This document shows positions 5,934 through 11,412 of a stretch of DNA of 11,412 nucleotides, piece by piece. Origin of the DNA: Leucobacter sp. (GTDB lineage: Bacteria > Actinomycetota > Actinomycetes > Actinomycetales > Microbacteriaceae); NCBI GenBank assembly GCA_031178565.1, contig JAPSIU010000062.1:1-11412 (forward strand). Direction: 5' to 3'. A model generated the notes under the pieces. The model was not told the DNA's origin. It was given only the letters and a program-made list of their open reading frames with translations, and made no database searches. Numbering within the stretch: the first letter of the stretch is position 1; every line of letters starts with the position of its first letter. The translations under genes were made by a program, and so were the position numbers.

Positions 5934-7093
5934 ACGCCGCATCGACTCCGGGCGCCCAGGTCCGGCTCATCGGGCTCGGAAAACGATACGGCGGAGCGGC
6001 TGCCGTCGACGCCGTCGACCTCGTCGTGGAGGCGGGCGAGTTCCTCACCCTGCTCGGCCCGAGCGGATCCGGCAAGACCACGACGCTGTCGATGATCGCG
6101 GGCTTCACGGAGCCGACCGCCGGAAACGTGGTGTGCGACGGACGCGACCTCACCGACGTCCCTCCCCACAAGCGCGGCCTCGGCATGGTGTTCCAGAACT
6201 ACTCCCTCTTCCCGCACCTCACGGTGCGCGAGAACGTCGAGTTCCCGCTGCGGCAGCGCGGCGTCGCCAAGCCGGAGCGCGCCAGGCGGGCGATGGAGGC
6301 GCTGCAACTCGTGGAGCTGCACGGCCGATCCGATGCGAAGCCCTCCCAGCTCAGCGGGGGGCAGCAGCAGCGCGTGGCGCTCGCGCGCGCACTCGTGTTC
6401 GAGCCCCGGCTGCTGCTCATGGATGAACCCTTCGGCGCCCTCGACCGGGCCCTGCGCGAGCGCCTGCAGATCGAGCTGCGCCGGCTGCATCGCGAGCTCG
6501 GCATCACGATCGTCTTCGTCACGCACGATCAGGAGGAGGCCCTCACGCTCTCCGACCGGATCGCCGTCTTCAACGAGGGTCGGATCGAGCAGGTCGGCAC
6601 GCCGAAGGAGCTCTACGAACGACCCGAGTCCCTGTTCGTCGCCCGCTTCATCGGCGAGTCGAATGCGCTGCTGGGCGGGACGGCGAACGGCGAGTTCCTC
6701 AGCGAGGGCGGGGTGAGGATGTCGGCGCCCGAGGGGATGGAGGGTCCGGCGATCGCGATCGTGCGCCCGGAGCGCGTTCGCGTGCTCGACGGCGATGCAG
6801 CCCCCGATGGCGGTGCAGCCCCCGATCCCGATCCCGATCCCGATCCCGATCCCGCATGCCGCGTCGAGGGCACCGTGCGCGACGTGACCTATCTCGGATC
6901 GCAGTGCCGGGTGGAGGTCGACTCCGACGACGGGACCCTGATCGTCCGCACCGACACCGACACGCGCCTGCCGGGCATCGGCGAGCCGATCTCGCTCGGC
7001 TGGAGCGCCGCACACGCCGCGTGCTTCCCCCACCGCAACGCCACAGGAGAAATGAGGAACCCATGGACCGCGACCCTCGCCCCGTCCGCGTGA
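5930..7093 (+). CDS. ABC transporter ATP-binding protein, PotA-like
   Basis: 387-residue cytoplasmic ATPase that powers the importer. Walker A G43-P-S-G-S-G-K-T50, Q-loop Q89, signature L141-S-G-G-Q-Q-Q147, Walker B L161-L-L-M-D-E-P167, D-loop around F168-G-A-L-D172 and switch H199 are all intact. A C-terminal regulatory TOBE-like domain follows from about residue 245; it holds the V278-R279-P280-E281 motif common in PotA/CysA-type proteins. The domain is interrupted at 287-309 by a low-complexity Ala/Gly/Asp/Pro insert with an Asp-Pro run (299-308), encoded by hexanucleotide repeats. The start overlaps the previous stop (ATGA). The end overlaps the cupin start by 31 bases. Functional class certain; substrate unknown. 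Confidence 0.93.
   Translation: MNAASTPGAQVRLIGLGKRYGGAAAVDAVDLVVEAGEFLTLLGPSGSGKTTTLSMIAGFTEPTAGNVVCDGRDLTDVPPHKRGLGMVFQNYSLFPHLTVRENVEFPLRQRGVAKPERARRAMEALQLVELHGRSDAKPSQLSGGQQQRVALARALVFEPRLLLMDEPFGALDRALRERLQIELRRLHRELGITIVFVTHDQEEALTLSDRIAVFNEGRIEQVGTPKELYERPESLFVARFIGESNALLGGTANGEFLSEGGVRMSAPEGMEGPAIAIVRPERVRVLDGDAAPDGGAAPDPDPDPDPDPACRVEGTVRDVTYLGSQCRVEVDSDDGTLIVRTDTDTRLPGIGEPISLGWSAAHAACFPHRNATGEMRNPWTATLAPSA
6821..6853 (+). repeat. CCCGAT hexanucleotide tandem repeat inside the ATPase gene
   Basis: Five perfect CCCGAT copies (6821-6850) plus CCC encode the Asp-Pro run. Just upstream, the 12-mer GCAGCCCCCGAT occurs twice (6797-6808 and 6815-6826), the second copy merging into the array. 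Unit length is a multiple of three, so slippage changes linker length without breaking the frame. Confidence 0.85.
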
Positions 7094-7464
7094 AGCTCGC
7101 CGACCTCGAACCGGTCGGCGCCGACGAGGCCCCCACGAAGGTCCGCATCAGGCGGATCATCACGCGCGCCGAGCACCAGAGCGAGCTCACCCAGGGGGTG
7201 TGCTGGATGGACCCGGGTGAGCAGACCAACCGCTGGTCGAGCCGGGAGCGCTTCGACGCCGAGGAGGCCGAGCACTGGTACGGACCCGTCGACGAGACCT
7301 ACTACATCATCCGCGGCAGGCTGCGGCTCACCTGGGACGAGGGTGTGTTCGAACTCGGTCCCGACGACACCGTCTACCTCGCTCCGGGGTGGACCTACCA
7401 CCTCGAGAACGTGGGCGATGAGCCGGCGTTCTTCGTCTACAACATGACCCCGGCGCAGGAGTGA
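7063..7464 (+). CDS. Small single-domain cupin protein
   Basis: 133 residues with one beta-barrel cupin domain in the C-terminal ~80. Motif 1 lies around H67-W68-Y69-G70-P71-V72-D73-E74 leading to Y76-Y77-I78-I79-R80-G81. The first His and the Glu of the usual H-x-H-x4-E are present, but the second His is Tyr. Motif 2 has the P-G-W-T-Y-H-L-E-N pattern with its His. A metal could still bind through His, Glu and His, but the site is not standard. Such small cupins may be isomerases, lyases, oxygenases or ligand-binding proteins; no reaction can be assigned. Start ATG 7063 with GAGGA four bases upstream; the reading frame stays open upstream but overlaps the ATPase gene. It overlaps the ATPase end by 31 bases and abuts the deacetylase-fold gene, so it belongs to the same transcript. 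Confidence 0.8.
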   Translation: MDRDPRPVRVKLADLEPVGADEAPTKVRIRRIITRAEHQSELTQGVCWMDPGEQTNRWSSRERFDAEEAEHWYGPVDETYYIIRGRLRLTWDEGVFELGPDDTVYLAPGWTYHLENVGDEPAFFVYNMTPAQE

Positions 7465-7469
7465 GCGCC

Positions 7470-8636
7470 GTGGAACAGATCCCGGTGCACTTCGACGCGC
7501 GAGTGCTCGACCACGACACCGGCACCGCCATGCACGAGGCGGCGCCCAGTCCGTGGTTCGCCGCCGGCGAGCCCCACACGGAGGGCCGCCTGCGGATCGA
7601 GCGCATGCACGACGTTCTCGCGAACGGACCCGTGAGGGACCGCGTGCGCTTCGCCCCCGGCCGCCTCGCGGTCGAGGACGAGCTCCTCACGGTGCACGAC
7701 GCCGACTACGTCGCGGAGGTCCGCCGGCTCGCGGAGCGCGGAGGAGGGTGGGTCACGCCGACGACGCGGCTCGGCCCGGACTCCCACGTTCCGCTGCTCG
7801 CGGCCGCCGGCACGGCGCTCGCGGCCGCCGAGTCGGTGATGTCGGGTGCCGCGGCGCTCGCGTACGCGCTCACACGGCCGCCCGGGCACCACGCGCAGCG
7901 AGCCCGGGCGGACGGGTACTGCTTCTTCAATGGGGCCGCACTCGCCGCGGACGCCGCGCTTCGAGCCGGCGCGGCGCGGGTGCTCGTCGTCGACTGGGAC
8001 GTGCACCACGGGAACGGCACGCAGGACATCTTCTACGACCGGGATGACGTGCTGACCGTCAGCATCCACATGGACCACGGCGCGTGGGGGCCGAGCCACC
8101 CGCAGACCGGGCGGCTGGAGGAGCGGGGCGCCGGAGCGGGACTCGGGTTCAATCAGAACGTCCCCCTTCCGCTCGGCGCGGGGAACATCGCCTACGCACG
8201 GGCGTTCGACGAGGTGGTCGCACCCCTCGCGGAGCGATTCCGCCCCGACATGATCGTCTGCGCCAGCGGTCAGGATGCGAGCGCATTCGATCCGAACGGT
8301 CGCCACAACGTGTCGATGACCGGTTTCCGCACGATCGGGGCGAAGGTCCGCGCCCTCGCGGACCGCCACACCGACGGCCGCGCGATCCTCGTTCAAGAGG
8401 GCGGGTACAACCCCTCCTACGCCCCGTACTGCCTGCTCGCCACGTTCGAGGGTCTGCTGGGGACGAGCGAGCCGACGGCGGATCCCCTCGGCTATCTGCC
8501 CGACCAGACCCTCGGGCTCGACGAGCGGTTCGCCGCGCTCGCGGCGGAGCTCTCCGAGGACCGGCTCTCGCGCCTGGACGCACCCTCCGCACCATCCGTA
8601 TCGTCCGCAGCCGCGTCTCCGCGGCCGCGGGAATGA
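7470..8636 (+). CDS. Histone-deacetylase-fold amidohydrolase (acetylpolyamine amidohydrolase/class II HDAC type)
   Basis: 388-residue cytoplasmic zinc amidohydrolase. In bacteria this superfamily removes acetyl or similar acyl groups from amines, such as acetylpolyamines. Conserved features: R136-P-P-G-H140-H141 (catalytic His pair), D175-W-D177-V-H179-H-G-N-G-T with D177 and H179 as zinc ligands, third ligand D269 in S266-G-Q-D269-A-S-A-F-D-P, and the transition-state tyrosine Y313 in E310-G-G-Y313. The Q-D at 268-269 replaces the more usual F-D. The last ~25 residues are an Ala/Ser/Pro tail. Start chosen at GTG 7470, with AGGAG (7457-7461) eight bases upstream; GTG 7461 is an in-frame alternative three codons earlier but overlaps that site. 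The previous cupin stop lies in the same stretch. Its place behind a Pot-type transporter suggests deacylation of an imported amine or amide; the exact substrate is unknown. Confidence 0.92.
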   Translation: MEQIPVHFDARVLDHDTGTAMHEAAPSPWFAAGEPHTEGRLRIERMHDVLANGPVRDRVRFAPGRLAVEDELLTVHDADYVAEVRRLAERGGGWVTPTTRLGPDSHVPLLAAAGTALAAAESVMSGAAALAYALTRPPGHHAQRARADGYCFFNGAALAADAALRAGAARVLVVDWDVHHGNGTQDIFYDRDDVLTVSIHMDHGAWGPSHPQTGRLEERGAGAGLGFNQNVPLPLGAGNIAYARAFDEVVAPLAERFRPDMIVCASGQDASAFDPNGRHNVSMTGFRTIGAKVRALADRHTDGRAILVQEGGYNPSYAPYCLLATFEGLLGTSEPTADPLGYLPDQTLGLDERFAALAAELSEDRLSRLDAPSAPSVSSAAASPRPRE

Positions 8637-8652
8637 CTCGAAAGGACCTCCG

Positions 8653-9798
8653 ATGCAGCTCGCATTCTCCCTGGACGCCTACCGCACCCGCGTCGCCGAC
8701 GTGCAGCGCCGGATCAAGGATCGGGGCCTCGACGCCGCACTGATCTCGATGCCGGACTCGGTGTTCTGGCTCACCGGCGTCGACTCCGTGGGGTACCTCT
8801 GGCCGCAGGCGCTCATCGTGCCCGTCGACGGGGCGCCGATCTACGTCACCCGCACCACCGAGGAGCCCGGCGTCGACGCCGCGTCCTGGCTCGAGGAGCG
8901 CTACTTCTACGACATCTCCCGGGAGGACCCCGTGGAGGCGATCGTCGGGGAGATCCGGCGTCGGGGACTCGGATCCGGGCGCCTGGGCATCGAGGAGGAG
9001 GCCTTCACCATGCTCCCGTCCACGCATCGGCGCATCGGGGAGGGGCTGCCCGACGCGGCGTTCGAGGACTGCAGCTACATCGTCCCCGAGGCCAGGCTCG
9101 TCAAGTCGCCCGCGGAACTCGCCTTCCAGCGCCAGGCCGCGAGGATCGCGGACCACGCCATGGCGCGGGTGATCGCCGCCGTCAGGCCGGGGGTGAGCGA
9201 GGTGGAGCTCGCGGGGATCGCGGCAGCCGCGCTCGGCGAGGCGGGAGGAGAGCACGCGGCGATTCCGCCGATGGTCGTCTCGGGCGAGCGGAGCGCGCTC
9301 GTGCACTGCATGGCGAGCCGGCGCACCGTCGCGGTCGGCGACGTGGTCTGCCTCGAACTGGCGGGTGTCGTGCACCGGTACCACGCGGTGCTCATGCGCA
9401 CGGTCTCCGTCGGCGAGCCGTCCCCGCGGGTGAGGGAGGTCTCGGAGCTCGCGCGCGAGGCGCACCTCGCCGCGATGGCGAAGACGGCGCCGGGGATCGA
9501 GGTCTGGGAGCCCGAGGAGGCCGCCCGCGCGGTGCTCGAGCCGGCGGGACTGCACGGCAACCGCTGCCACCGGATCGGCTACAGCCTCGGCGTCGCCTAC
9601 CCTCCGGGCTGGCTCGAGCCCATGATGATGGCGAAGGGCGACCCCCACCGATTCGCGCCCGGCATGTCGTACACGGTGGAGCCCAATCTGCATCTTCCCG
9701 CCGAGGGCTTCGGGATCAAGATCGGGGAGACGGTCGAGTGCACCGAGTCGGGCCCGCGGAGCATGACGAGCCTGGGGCACGACATCTTCGTCGTGTAG
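8653..9798 (+). CDS. M24-family (pita-bread) hydrolase, ectoine hydrolase/creatinase-like
   Basis: 381 residues: an N-terminal creatinase/prolidase domain (about 8-150) and a C-terminal pita-bread catalytic domain (about 160-381). The canonical metal ligands are D-D-H-E-E. Here the aligned positions are E235 (L234-E-L-A-G), V246 (Y243-H-A-V246-L-M-R-T), H306 (C305-H306-R-I-G-Y), E343 (V342-E-P) and E359 (G358-E-T-V). The two aspartates are thus lost, as in creatinase-like and ectoine-hydrolase (DoeA/EutD) members. H218 (V217-H-C-M) fits the catalytic His of creatinase. The G309-Y-S-L-G-V-A-Y-P-P-G319 stretch is, from memory, like that of DoeA-type proteins. A hydrolase of a C-N bond in a small molecule is more likely than a dipeptidase. 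Start ATG 8653 with AAGGA six bases upstream, 16 bases after the previous stop. Last gene of the operon. Confidence 0.88.
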   Translation: MQLAFSLDAYRTRVADVQRRIKDRGLDAALISMPDSVFWLTGVDSVGYLWPQALIVPVDGAPIYVTRTTEEPGVDAASWLEERYFYDISREDPVEAIVGEIRRRGLGSGRLGIEEEAFTMLPSTHRRIGEGLPDAAFEDCSYIVPEARLVKSPAELAFQRQAARIADHAMARVIAAVRPGVSEVELAGIAAAALGEAGGEHAAIPPMVVSGERSALVHCMASRRTVAVGDVVCLELAGVVHRYHAVLMRTVSVGEPSPRVREVSELAREAHLAAMAKTAPGIEVWEPEEAARAVLEPAGLHGNRCHRIGYSLGVAYPPGWLEPMMMAKGDPHRFAPGMSYTVEPNLHLPAEGFGIKIGETVECTESGPRSMTSLGHDIFVV

Positions 9799-9800
9799 TC

Positions 9801-9840
9801 GAGGCGGGGCGGGGCCGGATCCCGCGCCGGCCCCCGCCTC
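9801..9840 (+). terminator. Hairpin terminator-like structure ending the transporter/hydrolase operon
   Basis: GAGGCGGG (9801-9808) pairs with CCCGCCTC (9833-9840), and GGCCGG (9813-9818) with CCGGCC (9827-9832), around an 8-base loop with a 4-base bulge on the left side. It starts two bases after the M24 stop. There is no T-run, as is common for actinomycete terminators. It lies between convergent genes and could act on both strands. Confidence 0.6.
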
Positions 9841-9861
9841 AGCCCTCCTGCCTCAGCCCTC
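9836..9861. repeat. 14-bp period direct repeat
   Basis: GCCTCAGCCCTC occurs at 9836-9847 and 9850-9861. The first copy shares the right arm of the terminator hairpin; the second contains the stop codon of the holin-like gene (TGA on the minus strand, 9855-9853). It looks like a small local duplication. Confidence 0.7.
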
Positions 9862-10260
9862 GCGCTTCTTGCCGGTGCCGAGCAGACCGTTCATGATCCC
9901 GGACAGGATCGACATGACGACCGCGGCGAGCACGCCCCACCAGAAGCCGTCCACGCGGAGCCCGAATCCCGCGAGGTCGGAGAGCCACGCCACGACCGCG
10001 AACATAATGCCGTTCACGATGAGGCCGAAGAGCCCGAGTGTGACGATGTAGAGCGGGATCGACACGATGCGGATGACCTTGCCGAGGGTTCCGTTCACCA
10101 GCCCGAAGACGAGCGCGACGAGCACGAGCGTCAGGAGGTAGCCGGAGTCGTCGGTGTTGACCGGGTCGATCCAGACGCCGTGGTCGCCGCTGCCGCCCAC
10201 GATGAGCGTGGTGAGCCAGAGCGCGAAGGCGCTGACGAGGACGCGGATGATGGAGCGCAT
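9853..10260 (-). CDS. Four-helix membrane protein of the phage holin 4 superfamily (YvlD-like)
   Basis: 135-residue integral membrane protein with four hydrophobic segments near residues 4-22, 41-60, 67-92 and 105-125. The N57-G-T-L-G-K and I68-P-L-Y-I-V-T-L-G-L-F-G-L-I-V-N-G region is the typical core of the PF04020-type family. Despite the family name these are common chromosomal proteins of unknown role, and nothing phage-like surrounds this one. The C-terminus is basic (KKRE). Start ATG 10260-10258: a GGAGG sits only one base upstream, too close for normal use. The CATACT at 10274-10269 could be a -10 giving a very short or absent leader. An in-frame reading to 10431 would overlap the divergent hisC gene and is unlikely. 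Confidence 0.82.
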   Translation of the reverse strand: MRSIIRVLVSAFALWLTTLIVGGSGDHGVWIDPVNTDDSGYLLTLVLVALVFGLVNGTLGKVIRIVSIPLYIVTLGLFGLIVNGIMFAVVAWLSDLAGFGLRVDGFWWGVLAAVVMSILSGIMNGLLGTGKKREG

Positions 10261-10334
10261 GCCTCCAGTATGGCAAGCGGAGTCCGTCGTCGGGGAACTC
10301 GCGACCGGCACCGGCTGCGGCGGCGGTCGCTCAC

Positions 10335-10340
10335 TAGACT
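10335..10340 (+). promoter_or_regulatory. Possible -10 element for a leaderless hisC transcript
   Basis: TAGACT fits the TANNNT -10 pattern of actinomycetes and ends eight bases before the ATG at 10349. There is no ribosome binding site in the intervening GGATGTCC. No clear -35 is visible. Confidence 0.35.
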
Positions 10341-10348
10341 GGATGTCC

Positions 10349-11412
10349 ATGACCGACCACGCCCAGCCGCCGATACGCCTGCGAGCCGACGTTCTCGCCG
10401 TACCCGCGTACCGGCAGGGCGCGACGCCCACGAAGCCCGGCTACAAGCTCTCGAGCAACGAGAACCCCTTCGATCCGCTGCCCGGCGTGCTCGAGGCGAT
10501 CGCAGCGCGCAGCGACGTCAATCGCTACGCGGCAGCGGCGATGCCGGATCTCCGCGCGATGCTCGCGGGCGAGTTCGGCGTGAGCCTCGACCACGTGCAT
10601 CTCGCGGCGGGATCGGTCGCCATCCTCTATCAGCTCGTGCACGCGGCGGCCGGGCCGGGCGACGCCTTTCTGCACGCCTGGCCCAGCTTCGAGGCGTACC
10701 CGGCGCTCGGGGTCGCCTCGGGGGCCGAGGGCATCCGCGTACCGCTGAACGACCGGGCCGAGCACGACCTCGACGCGATGGCCGACGCCGTCACCGATCG
10801 CACGCGCGTGATCCTGCTCTGCACGCCCAACAACCCGACCGGACCGGTGATTCGCCGCGAGGACTTCGACCGCTTCATGGCGCGCGTCCCCTCCGACGTG
10901 CTCGTGGTGCTCGACGAGGCGTATCGCGAGTTCGTCACCGATCCGGAGGCCGTGCGCGGCGAGGAGGTGCTGCGCGCTCACCCGAACCTGGTGGTCCTGC
11001 GCACCTTCTCGAAGGCCTACGGGCTCGCGGGGCTGAGGATCGGATACGGCGTCGGGAACCCGGCGATCCTCTCGGCCGCCTCGAGCGTCGCGATCCCGCT
11101 CTCGGTCACGGGGATCGCGGAGAGCGCCGCGCTGGCATCGCTGCTGCCGGAGGCGCGTGAGGCGAACCTCGAGCGGATCGCCGTGCTCGCCGAACGGAGG
11201 GACGGGCTCGCCGCCGCGCTGCGCGGGCTCGGGCTCGACATCCCCGAGGCGCAGGGCAATTTCGTGTGGATCCCGCAGGGGGATCGGGCGAGGGGCGGCG
11301 TCGCCGACGCGCAGGCGCTCGCCGCCGCGTTCTCGGAGGCGGGCACGCTCGTGCGGCCGTTCCCGGGGGCCGGTCTGCGGATCTCGGCGGGGGAGGCCGA
11401 GAGCATTCCCGT
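10349..11412 (+). CDS. hisC: Histidinol-phosphate/aromatic aminotransferase (HisC family), 3' end cut by the window
   Basis: Fold type I PLP aminotransferase; 354 codons are present and the gene continues past the window, but it is nearly complete since the family has about 350-370 residues. Visible motifs: S35-S36-N37-E38-N39-P40-F41, A87-G88-S89, T159-P-N-N-P-T-G165, D189-E190-A191-Y192-R193-E194-F195, catalytic lysine K222 in T219-F-S-K222-A-Y-G-L-A-G-L-R-I-G-Y, and the C-terminal V335-R336-P337-F338 and L343-R344-I345-S346. It transfers an amino group to imidazole-acetol phosphate in histidine synthesis or, in the Pat/HisC2 branch, to aromatic 2-oxo acids. No other his genes are in view, so the aromatic role is a real possibility. 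ATG 10349 is chosen; ATG 10343 is in frame two codons earlier. Neither has a ribosome binding site, suggesting leaderless translation. Confidence 0.88.
   Translation, partial: MTDHAQPPIRLRADVLAVPAYRQGATPTKPGYKLSSNENPFDPLPGVLEAIAARSDVNRYAAAAMPDLRAMLAGEFGVSLDHVHLAAGSVAILYQLVHAAAGPGDAFLHAWPSFEAYPALGVASGAEGIRVPLNDRAEHDLDAMADAVTDRTRVILLCTPNNPTGPVIRREDFDRFMARVPSDVLVVLDEAYREFVTDPEAVRGEEVLRAHPNLVVLRTFSKAYGLAGLRIGYGVGNPAILSAASSVAIPLSVTGIAESAALASLLPEAREANLERIAVLAERRDGLAAALRGLGLDIPEAQGNFVWIPQGDRARGGVADAQALAAAFSEAGTLVRPFPGAGLRISAGEAESIP

Noticed and set aside
6613..6873. Minus-strand Ser-Gly repeat protein opposite the ATPase gene
   Set aside because: The Ser-Gly run is just the complement of the CCCGAT repeat; no RBS or family motif supports translation.
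9801..9861. Small CRISPR-like or mobile repeat near 9836-9861
   Set aside because: Only two 12-bp copies with a 14-bp period, overlapping a hairpin arm and a stop codon; no spacers, target duplications or transposase.
9853..10260. Holin-like gene as evidence of a prophage
   Set aside because: No integrase, lysin, structural or attachment-site sequence is nearby. This holin superfamily is common in bacterial chromosomes.

Overview
The window is high-GC DNA with G or C at most third codon positions, frequent GTG/TTG starts and at least one possibly leaderless gene. This points to an actinomycete. A Microbacteriaceae-type genome is my guess, from overall gene flavour and the hisC-like/holin-like pair at the right end. 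It holds eleven protein genes, two of them cut by the window ends. I see no tRNA, rRNA, CRISPR array, transposase or prophage.

Layout. (1) Positions 1-1426, minus strand: a class IV PLP-fold 'aminotransferase' followed by an NhaC-family antiporter that runs off the left edge. (2) Positions 1427-1549: a compact divergent control region with two copies of a 14-bp operator-like element and a good sigma70-type promoter for the minus-strand pair. (3) Positions 1550-2209: a GntR/FadR-type repressor. It converges, with only 3 bp between stop codons, on (4) a TetR/BetI-like repressor (2213-2986, minus). (5) Positions 2987-3103: a second divergent control region, where an AT-rich palindrome sits on the -10 of a good promoter. 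(6) Positions 3104-9798, plus strand: a seven-gene run. It encodes a lipoprotein substrate-binding protein, two permeases and an ATPase of the spermidine/putrescine (Pot) type, a small cupin, a histone-deacetylase-fold amidohydrolase, and an M24 'pita-bread' hydrolase of the ectoine-hydrolase/creatinase kind. (7) A hairpin at 9801-9840 closes the run. (8) Positions 9853-10260 (minus) and 10349-end (plus): a four-helix holin-like membrane protein and a HisC-type aminotransferase, which look like ordinary chromosomal neighbours.

How the genes may work together (inference). The plus-strand run reads as a self-contained import-and-hydrolyse unit. A Pot-type ABC transporter would bring in a small, probably cationic or zwitterionic nitrogen compound. 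An M24 hydrolase without a canonical metal site would open or cleave a C-N/amide bond, and a zinc amidohydrolase would remove an acyl (likely acetyl) group. The order ring-opening then deacetylation is formally that of ectoine degradation (DoeA then DoeB), but the deacetylase is from a different fold. The TetR protein next door probably senses the substrate. The GntR/aminotransferase/NhaC cassette may be linked or a separate neighbour.

The most unusual item is the class IV aminotransferase. It keeps the cofactor-pocket motifs but has histidine where the catalytic lysine belongs, and no lysine anywhere after residue 123.
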